DNA of 64,000 nucleotides from Arthrobacter mobilis (GTDB lineage Bacteria; Actinomycetota; Actinomycetes; Actinomycetales; Micrococcaceae), in contig NZ_JAAZSQ010000005.1 of the NCBI RefSeq assembly GCF_012395835.1, positions 51,609-115,608 of the forward strand. The letters are read 5' to 3'. A program made the translations under genes and the position numbers. Positions 45,536-55,298 of this stretch are shown in pieces; positions within the stretch are counted from its first letter, which is position 1, and each line of letters begins with the position of its first letter. The notes under the pieces are model-generated. The model worked only from the letters and a program-made list of their open reading frames with translations. It did no database searches and was not told where the DNA came from.

Positions 45536-47122
45536 ATGACTGCATCTGTATTGCCCGAAACAAGCGTCGAGCTCCTGGGGCTGACCAAGGACTTTGGGAT
45601 CAACCGGGTCCTGAACCACGTGAACCTGAAGTTTCAGGCGGGCACCATTCACGCCCTCCTGGGCGCCAACGGCTCCGGCAAGTCCACTCTCATCAAGATC
45701 CTTGCCGGATACCATGTTCCCACTTCAGGGGCGATCAGGCTGCACGGCGAGGATCTCGCCCTGCCGGCCACCCCGCGGGTCGTGCACGATGCAGGCGTCC
45801 GCTTCGTACACCAGGACCTGGGCCTAGTCAGCTCCATGTCGGTTGCCGACAACCTGGCCCTGGCCCTGGGGTACGAGCGGAAGGCGCAGACGATCAGCTG
45901 GCGCAAGCAGCGGGAGGCGGCCAGGCGGGACCTGGCCGCCGTCGGCCTTGAGGACGTTGATCCGGATACAACAGTGAAGGACCTGGGCCCGGTCCAGCAG
46001 ACACTGGTGGCCATGGCCAGGGCGATCCGCGGCCTGGAGCCCGGGCGCGGGGTGCTTGTACTCGATGAGCCGACCGCCCGCCTGCCCAATGCACAGGTTG
46101 ATGAGCTCCTGGACCGGTGCCGGGCCCTGCGCGACCAGGGTGTGGCCTTGATCTACGTTTCCCACCGGCTTGACGAGGTCTTCGCGATGGCAGACAAGGT
46201 CACGGTGCTCCGTGACGGCAACATCGTTTTCGACGACGTCATCGGCGCCACCAACGAGGACCACCTGACGGCGATCATCACCGGACGCACGGGGGACGCC
46301 GAAGCCGGGTTGCCGGCTGCACGCGCTGCCAGGAAGTATTCACCGGGGCCGGCGAAAGTCCGCCTCCGGGGTGTCTGCGGAACCTTGGTCAAGGACATCG
46401 ATCTGGACCTGCACCGTGGCGAAGTGCTGGCCGTAACCGGCCTCATCGGCTCCGGCCGCAGTGAACTCGGCAGGCTCATTTTCGGCACGCAGAAAATTAC
46501 TGCCGGAACTGTCGAGCACAACGGGCAGCTGCTGCAGAAGATTACACCGGAATCAAGCATCGGCCGCGGGATCGGCTACGTGCCGCAGGACCGCAGGCAG
46601 GCAGCGGTGCCGGGCTTCAACCTCGCCGACAACCTGTGCCTGGCCGGCCTTGAGCGGCATATGCGCAAGGGGTTCCTTTCCCGGGCCAGCCAGCGCCGCG
46701 CTACCCGGCAGGCCATCCAGGATCTGGATGTCCGCCCGGCCGACCCGGACCGGACGCTCAAGGAACTCTCCGGCGGCAACCAGCAGAAAGTCATCCTCGG
46801 CAAGTGGCTGCAGCTGGACCTGGATGTCCTGATCCTCGACGAACCGACCTACGGCGTCGATGTAGGCGCGAGGACCAGCATCCTGGCCAGTGTGCTTGAG
46901 CGCGTGGCCGCCAGCGGACTCTCGGTCCTGCTCCTCGATTCGGATATCGACCTTGTCGCGGAATACGCCGACCGGGTGCTGGTCATGAGACGGGGGCAAA
47001 TAGTGAAAGAACTCAGCGGGGACGATATCACCGTGGACGGCATCGCTGCAGCAAGCTACGCCGTTCAACCGCAGACGCCGGACCTTGTCACGGCCGGAGC
47101 TGAAAAATTGGAGGAAAAGTGA
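45536..47122 (+). CDS. Sugar ABC transporter ATP-binding protein, RbsA/XylG type
   Basis: A 528-residue tandem ATPase. First domain: Walker A LGANGSGKST, Walker B VLVLDEPTARL; its signature is degenerate (KDLGPVQQTLVAMARAI). Second domain: Walker A replaced by TGLIGSGRSELGRL, signature LSGGNQQKVILGKW, Walker B LILDEPTYGVDVG. Asymmetry between the two sites is normal for ribose/xylose importers. It overlaps the permease gene by four bases. Confidence 0.94.
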   Translation: MTASVLPETSVELLGLTKDFGINRVLNHVNLKFQAGTIHALLGANGSGKSTLIKILAGYHVPTSGAIRLHGEDLALPATPRVVHDAGVRFVHQDLGLVSSMSVADNLALALGYERKAQTISWRKQREAARRDLAAVGLEDVDPDTTVKDLGPVQQTLVAMARAIRGLEPGRGVLVLDEPTARLPNAQVDELLDRCRALRDQGVALIYVSHRLDEVFAMADKVTVLRDGNIVFDDVIGATNEDHLTAIITGRTGDAEAGLPAARAARKYSPGPAKVRLRGVCGTLVKDIDLDLHRGEVLAVTGLIGSGRSELGRLIFGTQKITAGTVEHNGQLLQKITPESSIGRGIGYVPQDRRQAAVPGFNLADNLCLAGLERHMRKGFLSRASQRRATRQAIQDLDVRPADPDRTLKELSGGNQQKVILGKWLQLDLDVLILDEPTYGVDVGARTSILASVLERVAASGLSVLLLDSDIDLVAEYADRVLVMRRGQIVKELSGDDITVDGIAAASYAVQPQTPDLVTAGAEKLEEK

Positions 47123-48195
47123 AGAAGATAGACGCACCGGCCAGAAGCGGTGCCGTGCGCAGAATTTTCAGCAATTACGGGATCGTGTTCGCTCTGCTGG
47201 CGATCATCCTCCTGTTCTCCGCGCTCCGGCCGCAGACCTTCCCCACGCTGGGCAACTTCGGATCGATCCTGCAGGCCAATTCGGCCATCGTCTTCATTGC
47301 CTTTGGCCTCATGCTTCCGCTCATCGCCGGCCACTTTGACCTCTCGATCGCGGCAATGGCAGGGTTCGGAGGCATCCTTGCCACGGGCATGATGTCCCGC
47401 GGCACCATCGAACACTGGCCGCTGGCCGTACTCATCGTTGTCCTGGTCTCCGCCGTCGTCGGCCTGATCAACGGCGTCCTGGTTGCGTACGTCAAGCTCA
47501 ATGCCCTTGTCGTCACGCTCGGCACGCAATCGGTGCTGTTCGGCGCCATCCTGCTGTATTCGCAGGGCGCGGTGATCTATGACGGCATCCCCGAGGGCTT
47601 CAAGGCGATGGGCCAGTCCAGGCCCTTCGGCATTCCGCTCCCGTTCTTCTTCGTCATCGCTGCCGGCCTCGTGCTCTGGTACATCCTGTACTTCCGCCCG
47701 ATCGGCCGCAAGCTCTATGCCATTGGCGGCAGTGAGGACGCGGCGCGCCTGACCGGCATCAAGGTTGACCCTATGGTGGTCGGTGCCTTTGTCTGCGGCT
47801 CGGTCCTTGCCGGGATCGGCGGCTGCATCCAGGTTGCGCAGGTCGGTTCGGCTGCGCCGACCAGCGGATCCGAGTTCCTGCTGCCGGCCATTGCCGCCTG
47901 TTTCCTCGGCGAGACGTCCATCCGCAAGGGGTTCTTCAACGTCTGGGGGACCATGACGGCTGTATTCCTGGTGGCCGCCGGAACCACGGGCCTGTTCATG
48001 CTGGGCGCCCAGGCATGGGTCCAGCCTGTGTTCAACGGCGTGGTTCTCGTCGGTGCGATCCTGGCCGCCAAGTTCGGCGGATCCAAGACCCGTGCGCGCA
48101 ATAAGGTCCTGAACATTTCACGCAAGCCGACACCGGAACAGCCCGCTACCGCTAGCGGCCTCTCCGCTCCCGTCGGAACATCGGCCCACTCGTGA
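47119..48195 (+). CDS. Sugar ABC transporter permease, RbsC type
   Basis: A 358-residue membrane protein of the ribose/xylose/arabinose permease family, with about ten hydrophobic segments and the family loops GHFDLSIAAMAGFGG, VVTLGTQSVLFG and GSEDAARLTGIKVD. It completes the importer with the two preceding genes. Eleven bases lie between its stop and the next start (TTG). Confidence 0.94.
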   Translation: MKKIDAPARSGAVRRIFSNYGIVFALLAIILLFSALRPQTFPTLGNFGSILQANSAIVFIAFGLMLPLIAGHFDLSIAAMAGFGGILATGMMSRGTIEHWPLAVLIVVLVSAVVGLINGVLVAYVKLNALVVTLGTQSVLFGAILLYSQGAVIYDGIPEGFKAMGQSRPFGIPLPFFFVIAAGLVLWYILYFRPIGRKLYAIGGSEDAARLTGIKVDPMVVGAFVCGSVLAGIGGCIQVAQVGSAAPTSGSEFLLPAIAACFLGETSIRKGFFNVWGTMTAVFLVAAGTTGLFMLGAQAWVQPVFNGVVLVGAILAAKFGGSKTRARNKVLNISRKPTPEQPATASGLSAPVGTSAHS

Positions 48196-48205
48196 GGAAG
48201 AAGCC

Positions 48206-48982
48206 TTGACCATACTGGACAGATTTAGACTCGACGGCAGGGTCGCAGTCGTTACTGGAGCGAACCGCGGGCTGGGCCGGTCTATCGCAACCGCGCTGGC
48301 AGAGGCGGGAGCACATATCGGCCTGGCTGCCCGCGATACCGGAAGCCTGCAGGAGCTGACGGCGCTTCTTGCGCAAACCGGGGCCAAGACGGCGGCAGCA
48401 CCATGCGACGTTACCGATCCGGAATCGGTCGAGGCCGCAGTCGCCCGTTTCGAGGAAACCCTTGGCCCGGTAGACATCTGGATCAACAATGCCGGGATCA
48501 CCTATTGGGGCCCGACGTTGGAGGCAGACCCGGCCGGCGGCTGGGAGACCATTCTGGCCACCAACGCGGGAGGGGTTTTCAATTGCAGCCAGGCGGTCGG
48601 CAGGAGAATGGCGGCCCGCGGCAGCGGGACCATCATCAACATCGGGTCGATTTCCGGGCTGATCGTCAACCGGCCCCAGTGGCAGGCTGCCTACAATGCC
48701 TCGAAGGCCGCAGTGCACCACCTCACCCGGTCCCTGGCTGTGGAACTGGCTCCTGCCGGGGTCAGGGTGAATGCGCTCGCGCCTGGGTTCATTGCTACTG
48801 ACATGGTCTCGGAAATGTTCGACGTGCCCGAGTACAAAGAGGAATGGATCGACCGCGTCCCCCTGAAGAGGGCAGCCGATCCTATGGAAATCAGCAGCGC
48901 GGCAGTGTTCCTGGCCAGCGAGGCCGCCAGCTTCATGACCGGCTCGGTCGTCGTGGTGGACGGGGGATACACCCTGACATGA
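48206..48982 (+). CDS. SDR-family sugar/polyol dehydrogenase
   Basis: A 258-residue classical SDR from TTG 48206. It has the cofactor motif TGANRGLGRSIA, NNAG, catalytic serine IGSISG and YNASKAAVHH, and the C-terminal GSVVVVDGGYTL. SDRs of this kind oxidise sugar acids or polyols (gluconate, ribitol, arabitol type). It overlaps the zinc dehydrogenase gene by four bases, so the two probably act on the imported substrate or its product. Confidence 0.9.
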   Translation: MTILDRFRLDGRVAVVTGANRGLGRSIATALAEAGAHIGLAARDTGSLQELTALLAQTGAKTAAAPCDVTDPESVEAAVARFEETLGPVDIWINNAGITYWGPTLEADPAGGWETILATNAGGVFNCSQAVGRRMAARGSGTIINIGSISGLIVNRPQWQAAYNASKAAVHHLTRSLAVELAPAGVRVNALAPGFIATDMVSEMFDVPEYKEEWIDRVPLKRAADPMEISSAAVFLASEAASFMTGSVVVVDGGYTLT

Positions 48983-50022
48983 ACGGACAGACAAACACCG
49001 CAGCTGTCATGACATCGGTGGGTGCCATAGAAGTAGCAGAGCGCCCGGTTCCCAGGCCCGGTGCCGGCGAGGTGCTGGTGAGGATCCACACCGTCACGGT
49101 CTGTGGATCCGACATCCATTACTTCGAACACGGCCGGATCGCCGATTTTGTCGTGGACGGGCCGATCATCCTGGGGCATGAGGCATCGGGGACAATCGTC
49201 AACGTCGGATCCGGCGCCGACCCCGGCCGGATCGGCCAAAGGGTGGCCCTCGAGCCGGGCATATCCTGCCGTACCTGCCGGCACTGCCTGGAAGGTAGGT
49301 ACAACCTCTGCCCGTCCATGGCTTTCCATGCCACGCCTCCTTACGACGGGGCCCTGCAGACCTTCGTGGCGCTGCCGGCCCACCTTGCTCACCCTGTTCC
49401 CGATGATGTGTCCTTCGAGCGGGCTGCGCTCGTCGAGCCGCTGGCCGTCGCGGTGCAGGCATGCCGCAGGGCCAGACTGCGGGGTGGTGAACGGGTCCTG
49501 GTGGCCGGAGCCGGAGCCATCGGGCTGCTCTGCGCCCAGGTTGCCGCATCCATGGGGGCGGCGGAGGTGGTGGTTACCGACACTGATCCTGGGCGGGTGG
49601 AGACGGCCAAGGCCGCATTCGGGGTCCAGGCGGTCCTGGCGGATGAGGTCCAGGGCGATTTTGACTGCTTCCTCGAATGCAGCGGCGCCAACCGTGCCCT
49701 GGTGACCGGGCTCAGGATACTCCGGCCGGGGTCAGTTGCCGTCCTCGTAGGCATGGGGCAGCAGGAGATGAGCGAGCTGCCGCTGGGGTGGATGCTCGTT
49801 CGCGAGATATCCCTGTTGACGACTTTCCGCTACGCCAACGCCTATCCGGCGGCGATCGCGCTGGCGGCAAGCGGACAGATACGGCTTGACGGCTTGATTG
49901 GCGCCAGCTTTTCCCTCGAGGATTCGGCCGCGGCGTTCAATCAGGCACGAACAAACAAGAAAATTCTGCGTTCGGCTATCCGGATGCAGGCGCGAGGAAT
50001 GGGGATGACGTGCGCGGGCTGA
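48979..50022 (+). CDS. Zinc-dependent polyol dehydrogenase, sorbitol/xylitol type
   Basis: A 347-residue MDR enzyme. Catalytic zinc ligands: TVCGSDIHYFEHG and ILGHEASG; structural zinc loop ISCRTCRHCLEGRYNLC; MAFHATPPYDGALQTF and the catalytic ALVEPLAVAVQA are hallmarks of sorbitol/xylitol dehydrogenases. Cofactor motif VAGAGAIGLLCAQ with an acidic residue after beta-2 suggests NAD. It would make a ketopentose for the kinase at 55299 if the substrate is a pentitol. Confidence 0.92.
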   Translation: MNGQTNTAAVMTSVGAIEVAERPVPRPGAGEVLVRIHTVTVCGSDIHYFEHGRIADFVVDGPIILGHEASGTIVNVGSGADPGRIGQRVALEPGISCRTCRHCLEGRYNLCPSMAFHATPPYDGALQTFVALPAHLAHPVPDDVSFERAALVEPLAVAVQACRRARLRGGERVLVAGAGAIGLLCAQVAASMGAAEVVVTDTDPGRVETAKAAFGVQAVLADEVQGDFDCFLECSGANRALVTGLRILRPGSVAVLVGMGQQEMSELPLGWMLVREISLLTTFRYANAYPAAIALAASGQIRLDGLIGASFSLEDSAAAFNQARTNKKILRSAIRMQARGMGMTCAG

Positions 50023-50726
50023 ACGGGAAAGTCATGGCGGTCACGGGCGCTGCCGGAGGCATCGGCGAGGCCATCAGCCTTCGGCTGCAGGAAGAAGGGG
50101 CAACCGTCTATACCTTGGACTATAAAACGGCGGCTGTTGGCCGTCCGCTGACGATCGACGTCACCGACAGGACCACCGTCGACGACGCTCTGAACCGCAT
50201 TCTGGCCGGTGAAGGGAGGGTCGATGGGGTCGTCGCAGCGGCCGGCGTAGTGGAAAACGACGTTGCCGCCGAGGACATGAGCCTAGAGACCTGGGACCGC
50301 ATCCTGGACGTCAACCTGCGCGGGGTGTTCATCACCTGCCAGGTCTTCGGAAACCAGATGCTGCAGCAGGGACACGGCAGCATCGTGAATATCTCATCGA
50401 TGAGCGGGAACCACGTCGTCAACGTCCCGCAAAAACAATGCGCCTACAACGCCTCCAAGGCGGGAGTGACCGCCCTGACGAAGTCGCTCGCTTCCGAATG
50501 GGCTGGTCGGGGCGTCCGGGTCAATGCCCTGGCACCCGGCTACGTCGCCACGCCCCTGTTGAAGGAAAAGAAGCACCAGTTCGCGCAATGGCTCGCCGCC
50601 ACACCTCAGGAGCGAATGGCGGAACCGGCAGAAATAGCTGCGGCGGCGGCCTTCCTGCTCAGCGACGAAGCGGCCTATTTCTGCGGCAGCGAACTCCTCC
50701 TCGACGGCGGGTACAGCCTGCGCTGA
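50010..50726 (+). CDS. SDR-family dehydrogenase, second copy
   Basis: A 238-residue SDR from GTG 50010, overlapping the zinc dehydrogenase by 13 bases. It has VTGAAGGIGEAI, a shortened segment after beta-2, NISSMSGNHVV, and CAYNASKAGVTAL. It differs clearly from the SDR at 48206, so the two probably act on different substrates. Last gene of the plus-strand operon before a shared terminator. Confidence 0.9.
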   Translation: MRGLNGKVMAVTGAAGGIGEAISLRLQEEGATVYTLDYKTAAVGRPLTIDVTDRTTVDDALNRILAGEGRVDGVVAAAGVVENDVAAEDMSLETWDRILDVNLRGVFITCQVFGNQMLQQGHGSIVNISSMSGNHVVNVPQKQCAYNASKAGVTALTKSLASEWAGRGVRVNALAPGYVATPLLKEKKHQFAQWLAATPQERMAEPAEIAAAAAFLLSDEAAYFCGSELLLDGGYSLR

Positions 50727-50766
50727 AGCCGGCAGGAGACTTGCCCCGGAAAGACGATTCCAAACG

Positions 50767-50799
50767 AAGGTGCCTGCCGGCTGAACCGGCAGGCACCTT
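50767..50799. terminator. Bidirectional intrinsic terminator
   Basis: AAGGTGCCTGCCGG and CCGGCAGGCACCTT pair perfectly over 14 bases around a CTGAA loop, with T-runs possible on both strands. It lies between the convergent SDR and GntR genes. Confidence 0.92.
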
Positions 50800-50801
50800 T
50801 T

Positions 50802-51536
50802 CTATGCGGGGGAGGCAGTAGCCGAAAGCGACCGGTTGCGGGGAACCAGGTCCCCTCCCTCGTCGACAATCCGTGACAGATGCCATTGGGTGGCCGCCGC
50901 TGCCGCCTCCGGATCGGAGCGGCTGATCGCCTCGAGGATATTCCGGTGTTCGTCCAAGGTGCGCGGCTGTGCCGCCAGGTAGGCGGTTGGCTCTTTGTAC
51001 ATATCCCGAAGCGCGCTGTTGATTGGTTCGGCCAGCCGGGCCAGCAAGCCGTTCTTCGTGGACTCGGACACCTTGTGGTGGAAGGCAAGGTCCAGGGCCA
51101 GACACTTTTCGAAGTCGTCTAGGTTGGCCGCCGCATCATCAAGGATCGTCTGCATCTCCTCGACGTCGCTGTCCGTACGCCGCTGTGCGGCAAGCCGGGC
51201 AATGCCGGGTTCAAGGATCTTGCGGATCTCCATTAGTTCGGAGAAATTCTCCGGCTGGAAGCGCAGGAGCAGTCGGTAGATATCCGTCACACCCTCCGTT
51301 CCCAGTTTCGAGACGGTCATCCCGCGGCCGGCCCGGATCTCCACCAGACCGCGCTGGTCCAGCAGCCTGGCCGCTTCGCGGATCACCTGACGGCTGACGT
51401 CGTACTTCTCGGCCAGCTCCGGCTCCGTCGGCATCTTGTCCCCAGGCTGCAGGTTGCTCGCCAGAATGAACTCCTGCATTTGCTCCGCCACGACTTCAGG
51501 CAGCCGGCGCGGCCGGTTCGTCCTTTCGGGTATCAT
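50802..51536 (-). CDS. GntR/FadR-family transcriptional regulator
   Basis: About 244 residues from ATG 51536 (ribosome site GGGGTGAG). The N-terminal winged HTH reads DKMPTEPELAEKYDVSRQVI and REAARLLDQRGLVEIRAGRG; the helical FCD domain has histidines for metal/ligand binding (FHHKVSES, DEHRNILEAI). FCD regulators respond to organic acids or sugar acids. It is divergent from the FAH-family gene and sits in the middle of the sugar locus, so it likely controls both halves. Confidence 0.93.
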   Translation of the reverse strand: MIPERTNRPRRLPEVVAEQMQEFILASNLQPGDKMPTEPELAEKYDVSRQVIREAARLLDQRGLVEIRAGRGMTVSKLGTEGVTDIYRLLLRFQPENFSELMEIRKILEPGIARLAAQRRTDSDVEEMQTILDDAAANLDDFEKCLALDLAFHHKVSESTKNGLLARLAEPINSALRDMYKEPTAYLAAQPRTLDEHRNILEAISRSDPEAAAAATQWHLSRIVDEGGDLVPRNRSLSATASPA

Positions 51537-51580
51537 CCTGCTCACCCCTTTCTCTGTACTGGCCTTGCCAGTTCCCGACA

Positions 51581-51593
51581 AACATATTATGTT
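51581..51593. promoter_or_regulatory. AACATA-T-TATGTT dyad, candidate GntR operator
   Basis: A perfect 13-base palindrome in the 139-base gap between the GntR-type gene and the FAH-family gene. A FadR-subfamily repressor here could control both directions. Confidence 0.5.
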
Positions 51594-51675
51594 ATGACCA
51601 TCCTGAGACAAGGATAGCTCTTATCGCCCGGCCCGGCTACGGGTGAGAGCCAATTTCGACTTCCTGAAGGACACC

Positions 51676-52863
51676 ATGCACCTGGTTAACAACAACGATG
51701 ATGTTTTGCCTGCAGATGCTGATACGGCCACCCTCGTGGGGCGGATCTTCGACCCGGCAGTGGGCGGCCCCTGCGTCGTAGCCGTCCGCGGGCGGGAACT
51801 GGCTGATATCACCGAAGCATTTCCGTCAATCAGCGACCTTTTCGAATCCGAGGATCCGGTGTCCGCAGTGCGGTCCGCCCAGGCCGCCCGCACATGGAAC
51901 CTTGACGAGGTCCTGGAAAGCTCTCTGTCCGAGGGAACGGCCGGGCCCTACCTGCTGGCTCCGGTTGACCTGTCGGTGCTCAAGGCGGCAGGGGTCACTT
52001 TCGCGACTTCCCTCATGGAACGGCTGATCGAAGAGCGTGCCGGAGGAGACCCGGCCAAGGCGGACCAGCTGCGCGGCGAACTGGAATCGGTTCTTGGAGC
52101 GGAAATTTCCTCGATCGTCCCGGGAAGCCCGGAGGCAGCACGCCTGAAGGCCGACCTGCAGGAGCGCGGGCTCTGGTCCCAGTACCTGGAGGTCGGGCTG
52201 GGCCCCGACCCGGAAGTGTTCACCAAGGCGCCGGTGCTGTCGGCGGTCGGCTGCGGGCAGCAAATCGGCGTGGCGGAAGTCTCGTCCTGGAACAACCCCG
52301 AGCCCGAAGTCGCCGTCGTCATTACTTCCACCGGGCGCATCGTAGGTGCCACGCTGGGCAACGACGTCAATCTGCGCGACGTCGAAGGCCGTTCGGCCCT
52401 GCTGCTGCCGAAAGCAAAGGACAACAACGCTTCGGCAGCGGCTGGCCCCTTTGTCCGCCTGCTCGACGAGAACTTCACCCTTGACGATGTCCGCAACGCG
52501 GAAGTCCGCCTGGAAGTGCTCGGCGAAGACGACGGATTCGTCATGGACGGCGTCAGCCATATGGACCAGATCTCCCGGGACCCTGCCGAGCTGGCCTCGT
52601 ATGCAGTGGGAGACTCGCACCAGTACCCCGACGGTATCCTCCTCTACACCGGCACCCTCTTTTCCCCCACGCAGGACCGCGACGGCGAAGGCATGGGCTT
52701 CACTCACCGGCTGGGGGATGTTGTCCGTATTTCAAGCCCGCAACTGGGTATGCTGGCCAACCGCGTGAACCAGTCCGAAAAAGCGCCCCGCTGGGAATTC
52801 GGCCTGCGCAGCTTTATCCGCAACCTCCACGAGCGGGGCCTGACCGGAAAGGTTGGTGCCTGA
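51676..52863 (+). CDS. Fumarylacetoacetate hydrolase-family protein, probable 2-keto-3-deoxy-pentonate dehydratase
   Basis: About 395 residues; ATG 51676 follows GAAGGA at good spacing, better than GTG 51643. The FAH fold shows in TLGNDVNLRDVEGRSALLLP, KAKDNNASAAAGPFV and DGILLYTGTLFSPT, with metal ligands expected in the E-x-E and D regions (NPEPEVAVV). The length and two-part architecture fit the 2-dehydro-3-deoxy-D-arabinonate dehydratase group, which makes 2-oxoglutarate semialdehyde. The dehydrogenase for that product is at 58299. Other FAH activities remain possible. Confidence 0.8.
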   Translation: MHLVNNNDDVLPADADTATLVGRIFDPAVGGPCVVAVRGRELADITEAFPSISDLFESEDPVSAVRSAQAARTWNLDEVLESSLSEGTAGPYLLAPVDLSVLKAAGVTFATSLMERLIEERAGGDPAKADQLRGELESVLGAEISSIVPGSPEAARLKADLQERGLWSQYLEVGLGPDPEVFTKAPVLSAVGCGQQIGVAEVSSWNNPEPEVAVVITSTGRIVGATLGNDVNLRDVEGRSALLLPKAKDNNASAAAGPFVRLLDENFTLDDVRNAEVRLEVLGEDDGFVMDGVSHMDQISRDPAELASYAVGDSHQYPDGILLYTGTLFSPTQDRDGEGMGFTHRLGDVVRISSPQLGMLANRVNQSEKAPRWEFGLRSFIRNLHERGLTGKVGA

Positions 52864-53843
52864 TGGTCCGGATGGTAGTCACCGACCACATCTTTGCGGA
52901 CCTCGAGCAGGAGCGCTCCGCCGCGGCGGCGTTGGGGACCGAACTTGAATCCTTCAATGTTGCGACCGAGGAAGAAACCGTGGAGGCCCTGCGCGGGGCA
53001 AACATCGCGCTCGTCAACTTTGCCCCCGTCACCGATGCAGTGCTCGCCGCCATGGCACCGGGCGCGGTCATTGTCCGCTACGGCATCGGTTACGACAACA
53101 TCGATCTCGAAGCGGCCGACGCACGGGGAGTTTCGGTCTGCAATGTCCCGGACTACGGTGGGGATACCGTGGCAGACCACGCGGTGACCCTCGCCCTGAT
53201 GCTGCTGCGCAAGGTCACCCAGTTCGACCGTGTCCTGGAGGCGGGTGAATGGACGTCGCCGCCGGCCCTGGCGCCGATACTGGCATCGAGCCAGACAACC
53301 GTCGGGCTGTTTGGAACGGGAAGGATCGGCCTGGCGGTTGCCCGCCGGCTGCAGCCCTTCGGCTTCAAAGTCATCGCCTACGACCCGTTCGCAAACCAGG
53401 AAACGGTCCGCGAGTACGGCATCGAACTGGTGCCGCTTGATGAGCTTTTTGGGCGGGCCCACCTCGTCTCCCTGCATGCGCCGGCAACGTCGGCAACCTA
53501 CAAGATCGTCAACGCCGGCAATCTCGCGCGCATGCGTCCCGGATCGTTCATCGTCAACACCGCGCGCGGTTCCCTCGTGGACCAGGATGCTGTCCTGGGC
53601 GCGCTCGAATCAGGCCAGCTGGCCGGTGTCGGCTTGGATGTTTTCGACCCCGAGCCTCTGCCGCGGGAACACGGCCTGCGCAGGCACCCCAACGCCATCC
53701 TCACCCCGCACGCCGCCTTCTATTCCGAGCAGTCGCTGCAAAACCTGCAACGGCTGGCAGCGGAGGAAGCCATCAGGGCCGGACGTGGAGAAAAACTGCG
53801 CTGCCTCGTAAACAGCCCCGCCCTCACCACCTCCAATTTCTAA
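52863..53843 (+). CDS. D-isomer-specific 2-hydroxyacid dehydrogenase
   Basis: A 326-residue NAD-dependent dehydrogenase. It has the cofactor loop VGLFGTGRIGLAVARRL, arginine in NTARGSLVDQDAVL, glutamate in DVFDPEP and the catalytic histidine in LTPHAAFYS. The first residues VTDHIFADLEQE resemble the C-terminal-binding-protein subgroup. It would interconvert a 2-keto acid and its D-hydroxyacid. The ATG overlaps the stop of the FAH-family gene. Confidence 0.92.
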   Translation: MVRMVVTDHIFADLEQERSAAAALGTELESFNVATEEETVEALRGANIALVNFAPVTDAVLAAMAPGAVIVRYGIGYDNIDLEAADARGVSVCNVPDYGGDTVADHAVTLALMLLRKVTQFDRVLEAGEWTSPPALAPILASSQTTVGLFGTGRIGLAVARRLQPFGFKVIAYDPFANQETVREYGIELVPLDELFGRAHLVSLHAPATSATYKIVNAGNLARMRPGSFIVNTARGSLVDQDAVLGALESGQLAGVGLDVFDPEPLPREHGLRRHPNAILTPHAAFYSEQSLQNLQRLAAEEAIRAGRGEKLRCLVNSPALTTSNF

Positions 53844-53858
53844 CGGAAAGGTCAGACC

Positions 53859-55295
53859 ATGACGGTCCTTCCTCAGATCAGGAACTACATCAACGGCCAG
53901 TGGCAGGACGCCGCAGAGCAGTTCCAGCCACGCAATCCGGCCACGCAGGAACCGATCGCCACGGTGGCAAACTCGAAGGAGTCCGACATCGACGCCGCTG
54001 TCAAGGCCGCACGCCAGGCCTTCCGCAGTTGGAAGCGCCTCAACCCGACCATCCGGGCGGAATACCTCCACAAGATCGGAGACGCCGTCGCCGGCCAGGA
54101 ACAGAAGCTGGCGCGGGCCATCACCTTGGAAATGGGAAAAACCATCGGCGAATCCACCGGGGAGGTGCAAAAACTCGCCAAGGCGTTCCACTACTACGCC
54201 GAAGAAGCCACACGGATCAATGGCGACCTTATCCCGAATGACGCGGACGGGTTTGCCAGCATGATCATCCATGAGCCGATCGGCGTCATCGGAGCCATCA
54301 CCCCTTGGAATTATCCGCTGGAATTGATCGGGTGGAAACTCTGCGCGTCCCTCGCCGCCGGATGCACCATCGTGGTGAAGCCCTCCGAATACTCGCCCGT
54401 CTCCGCCGCTGCGCTCTTTGAATGCCTTGAATCGGCAGGCCTTCCCGCCGGCGTGGCGAACCTGGTCCTCGGCAGCCGCGGCCCCGGCCCCATGCTCGTT
54501 GCCCATCCCGGCATCGACAAGATCGCCTTCACCGGCTCCACGGCCACCGGCACCGCCATTGCGAAGAACATCCCTACGGCGAAGCCGCTGTCCATGGAAC
54601 TGGGCGGCAGCTGCCCGATGATCGTCACCGACAAGGCCGACGTGCAGATGGCAGTCAAGGGAGCGGCTCGCCGCGGGTACCGCAATGCGGGACAGATTTG
54701 CATCGCGGTGAACAGGATCTATGTCCACGAAAACGTCTACGCCGGGTTTGTCGACGGCCTGACTGCGGCAGTGGCCGCGATGAAGACCGGCGACGGTATG
54801 GACCCCTCCACCGATGTGGGCCCGATGACGACGCCGGACGGCGTCGACAAAGTGGAAGCGCACGTCAAGGACGCCGTCGGACGAGGCGCGATGGTCACCA
54901 CCGGCGGATCACGCATCGCATCCTTGGCACCGGGAAACTTCTACGAACCCACCGTCGTCACGGAGTGCACTCCCGACATGCTCATCATGCACGAGGAAAC
55001 GTTCGGACCCGTCGTCGGCGTCATGCGGTACAACGACCTCGACACTGCCATCGAGCTGGCCAACGGAACGGAAGCCGGCCTGGCCGCTTATGTCTACACC
55101 CAGGACCTGACCGAGACGTTCGAGCTGGGCCACCGGCTGGACTTCGGCAACGTAGCGGTGAACAACGTGGACGCAGGGATCATGAACGCACCCTACGGCG
55201 GCCGCAAGGGCAGCGGGTACGGCTACGAGCACGGCCGGGAAGGCCTGCACGGATACCTGCAGCTGAAGCACCTGCGGATACAGCACGGAGCATAG
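53859..55295 (+). CDS. Aldehyde dehydrogenase
   Basis: A 478-residue ALDH: PWNYPLELIGWKLCASLAAG, FTGSTATGTAIAKN, catalytic glutamate in SMELGGSCPM and cysteine in NAGQICIAVNRI. The C-terminal NAPYGGRKGSGYGYEHGREG is typical of succinate-semialdehyde/glycolaldehyde-type enzymes. In a sugar locus, glycolaldehyde or a sugar aldehyde is a plausible substrate. Four bases separate it from the kinase gene. Confidence 0.92.
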   Translation: MTVLPQIRNYINGQWQDAAEQFQPRNPATQEPIATVANSKESDIDAAVKAARQAFRSWKRLNPTIRAEYLHKIGDAVAGQEQKLARAITLEMGKTIGESTGEVQKLAKAFHYYAEEATRINGDLIPNDADGFASMIIHEPIGVIGAITPWNYPLELIGWKLCASLAAGCTIVVKPSEYSPVSAAALFECLESAGLPAGVANLVLGSRGPGPMLVAHPGIDKIAFTGSTATGTAIAKNIPTAKPLSMELGGSCPMIVTDKADVQMAVKGAARRGYRNAGQICIAVNRIYVHENVYAGFVDGLTAAVAAMKTGDGMDPSTDVGPMTTPDGVDKVEAHVKDAVGRGAMVTTGGSRIASLAPGNFYEPTVVTECTPDMLIMHEETFGPVVGVMRYNDLDTAIELANGTEAGLAAYVYTQDLTETFELGHRLDFGNVAVNNVDAGIMNAPYGGRKGSGYGYEHGREGLHGYLQLKHLRIQHGA

Positions 55296-55298
55296 GCC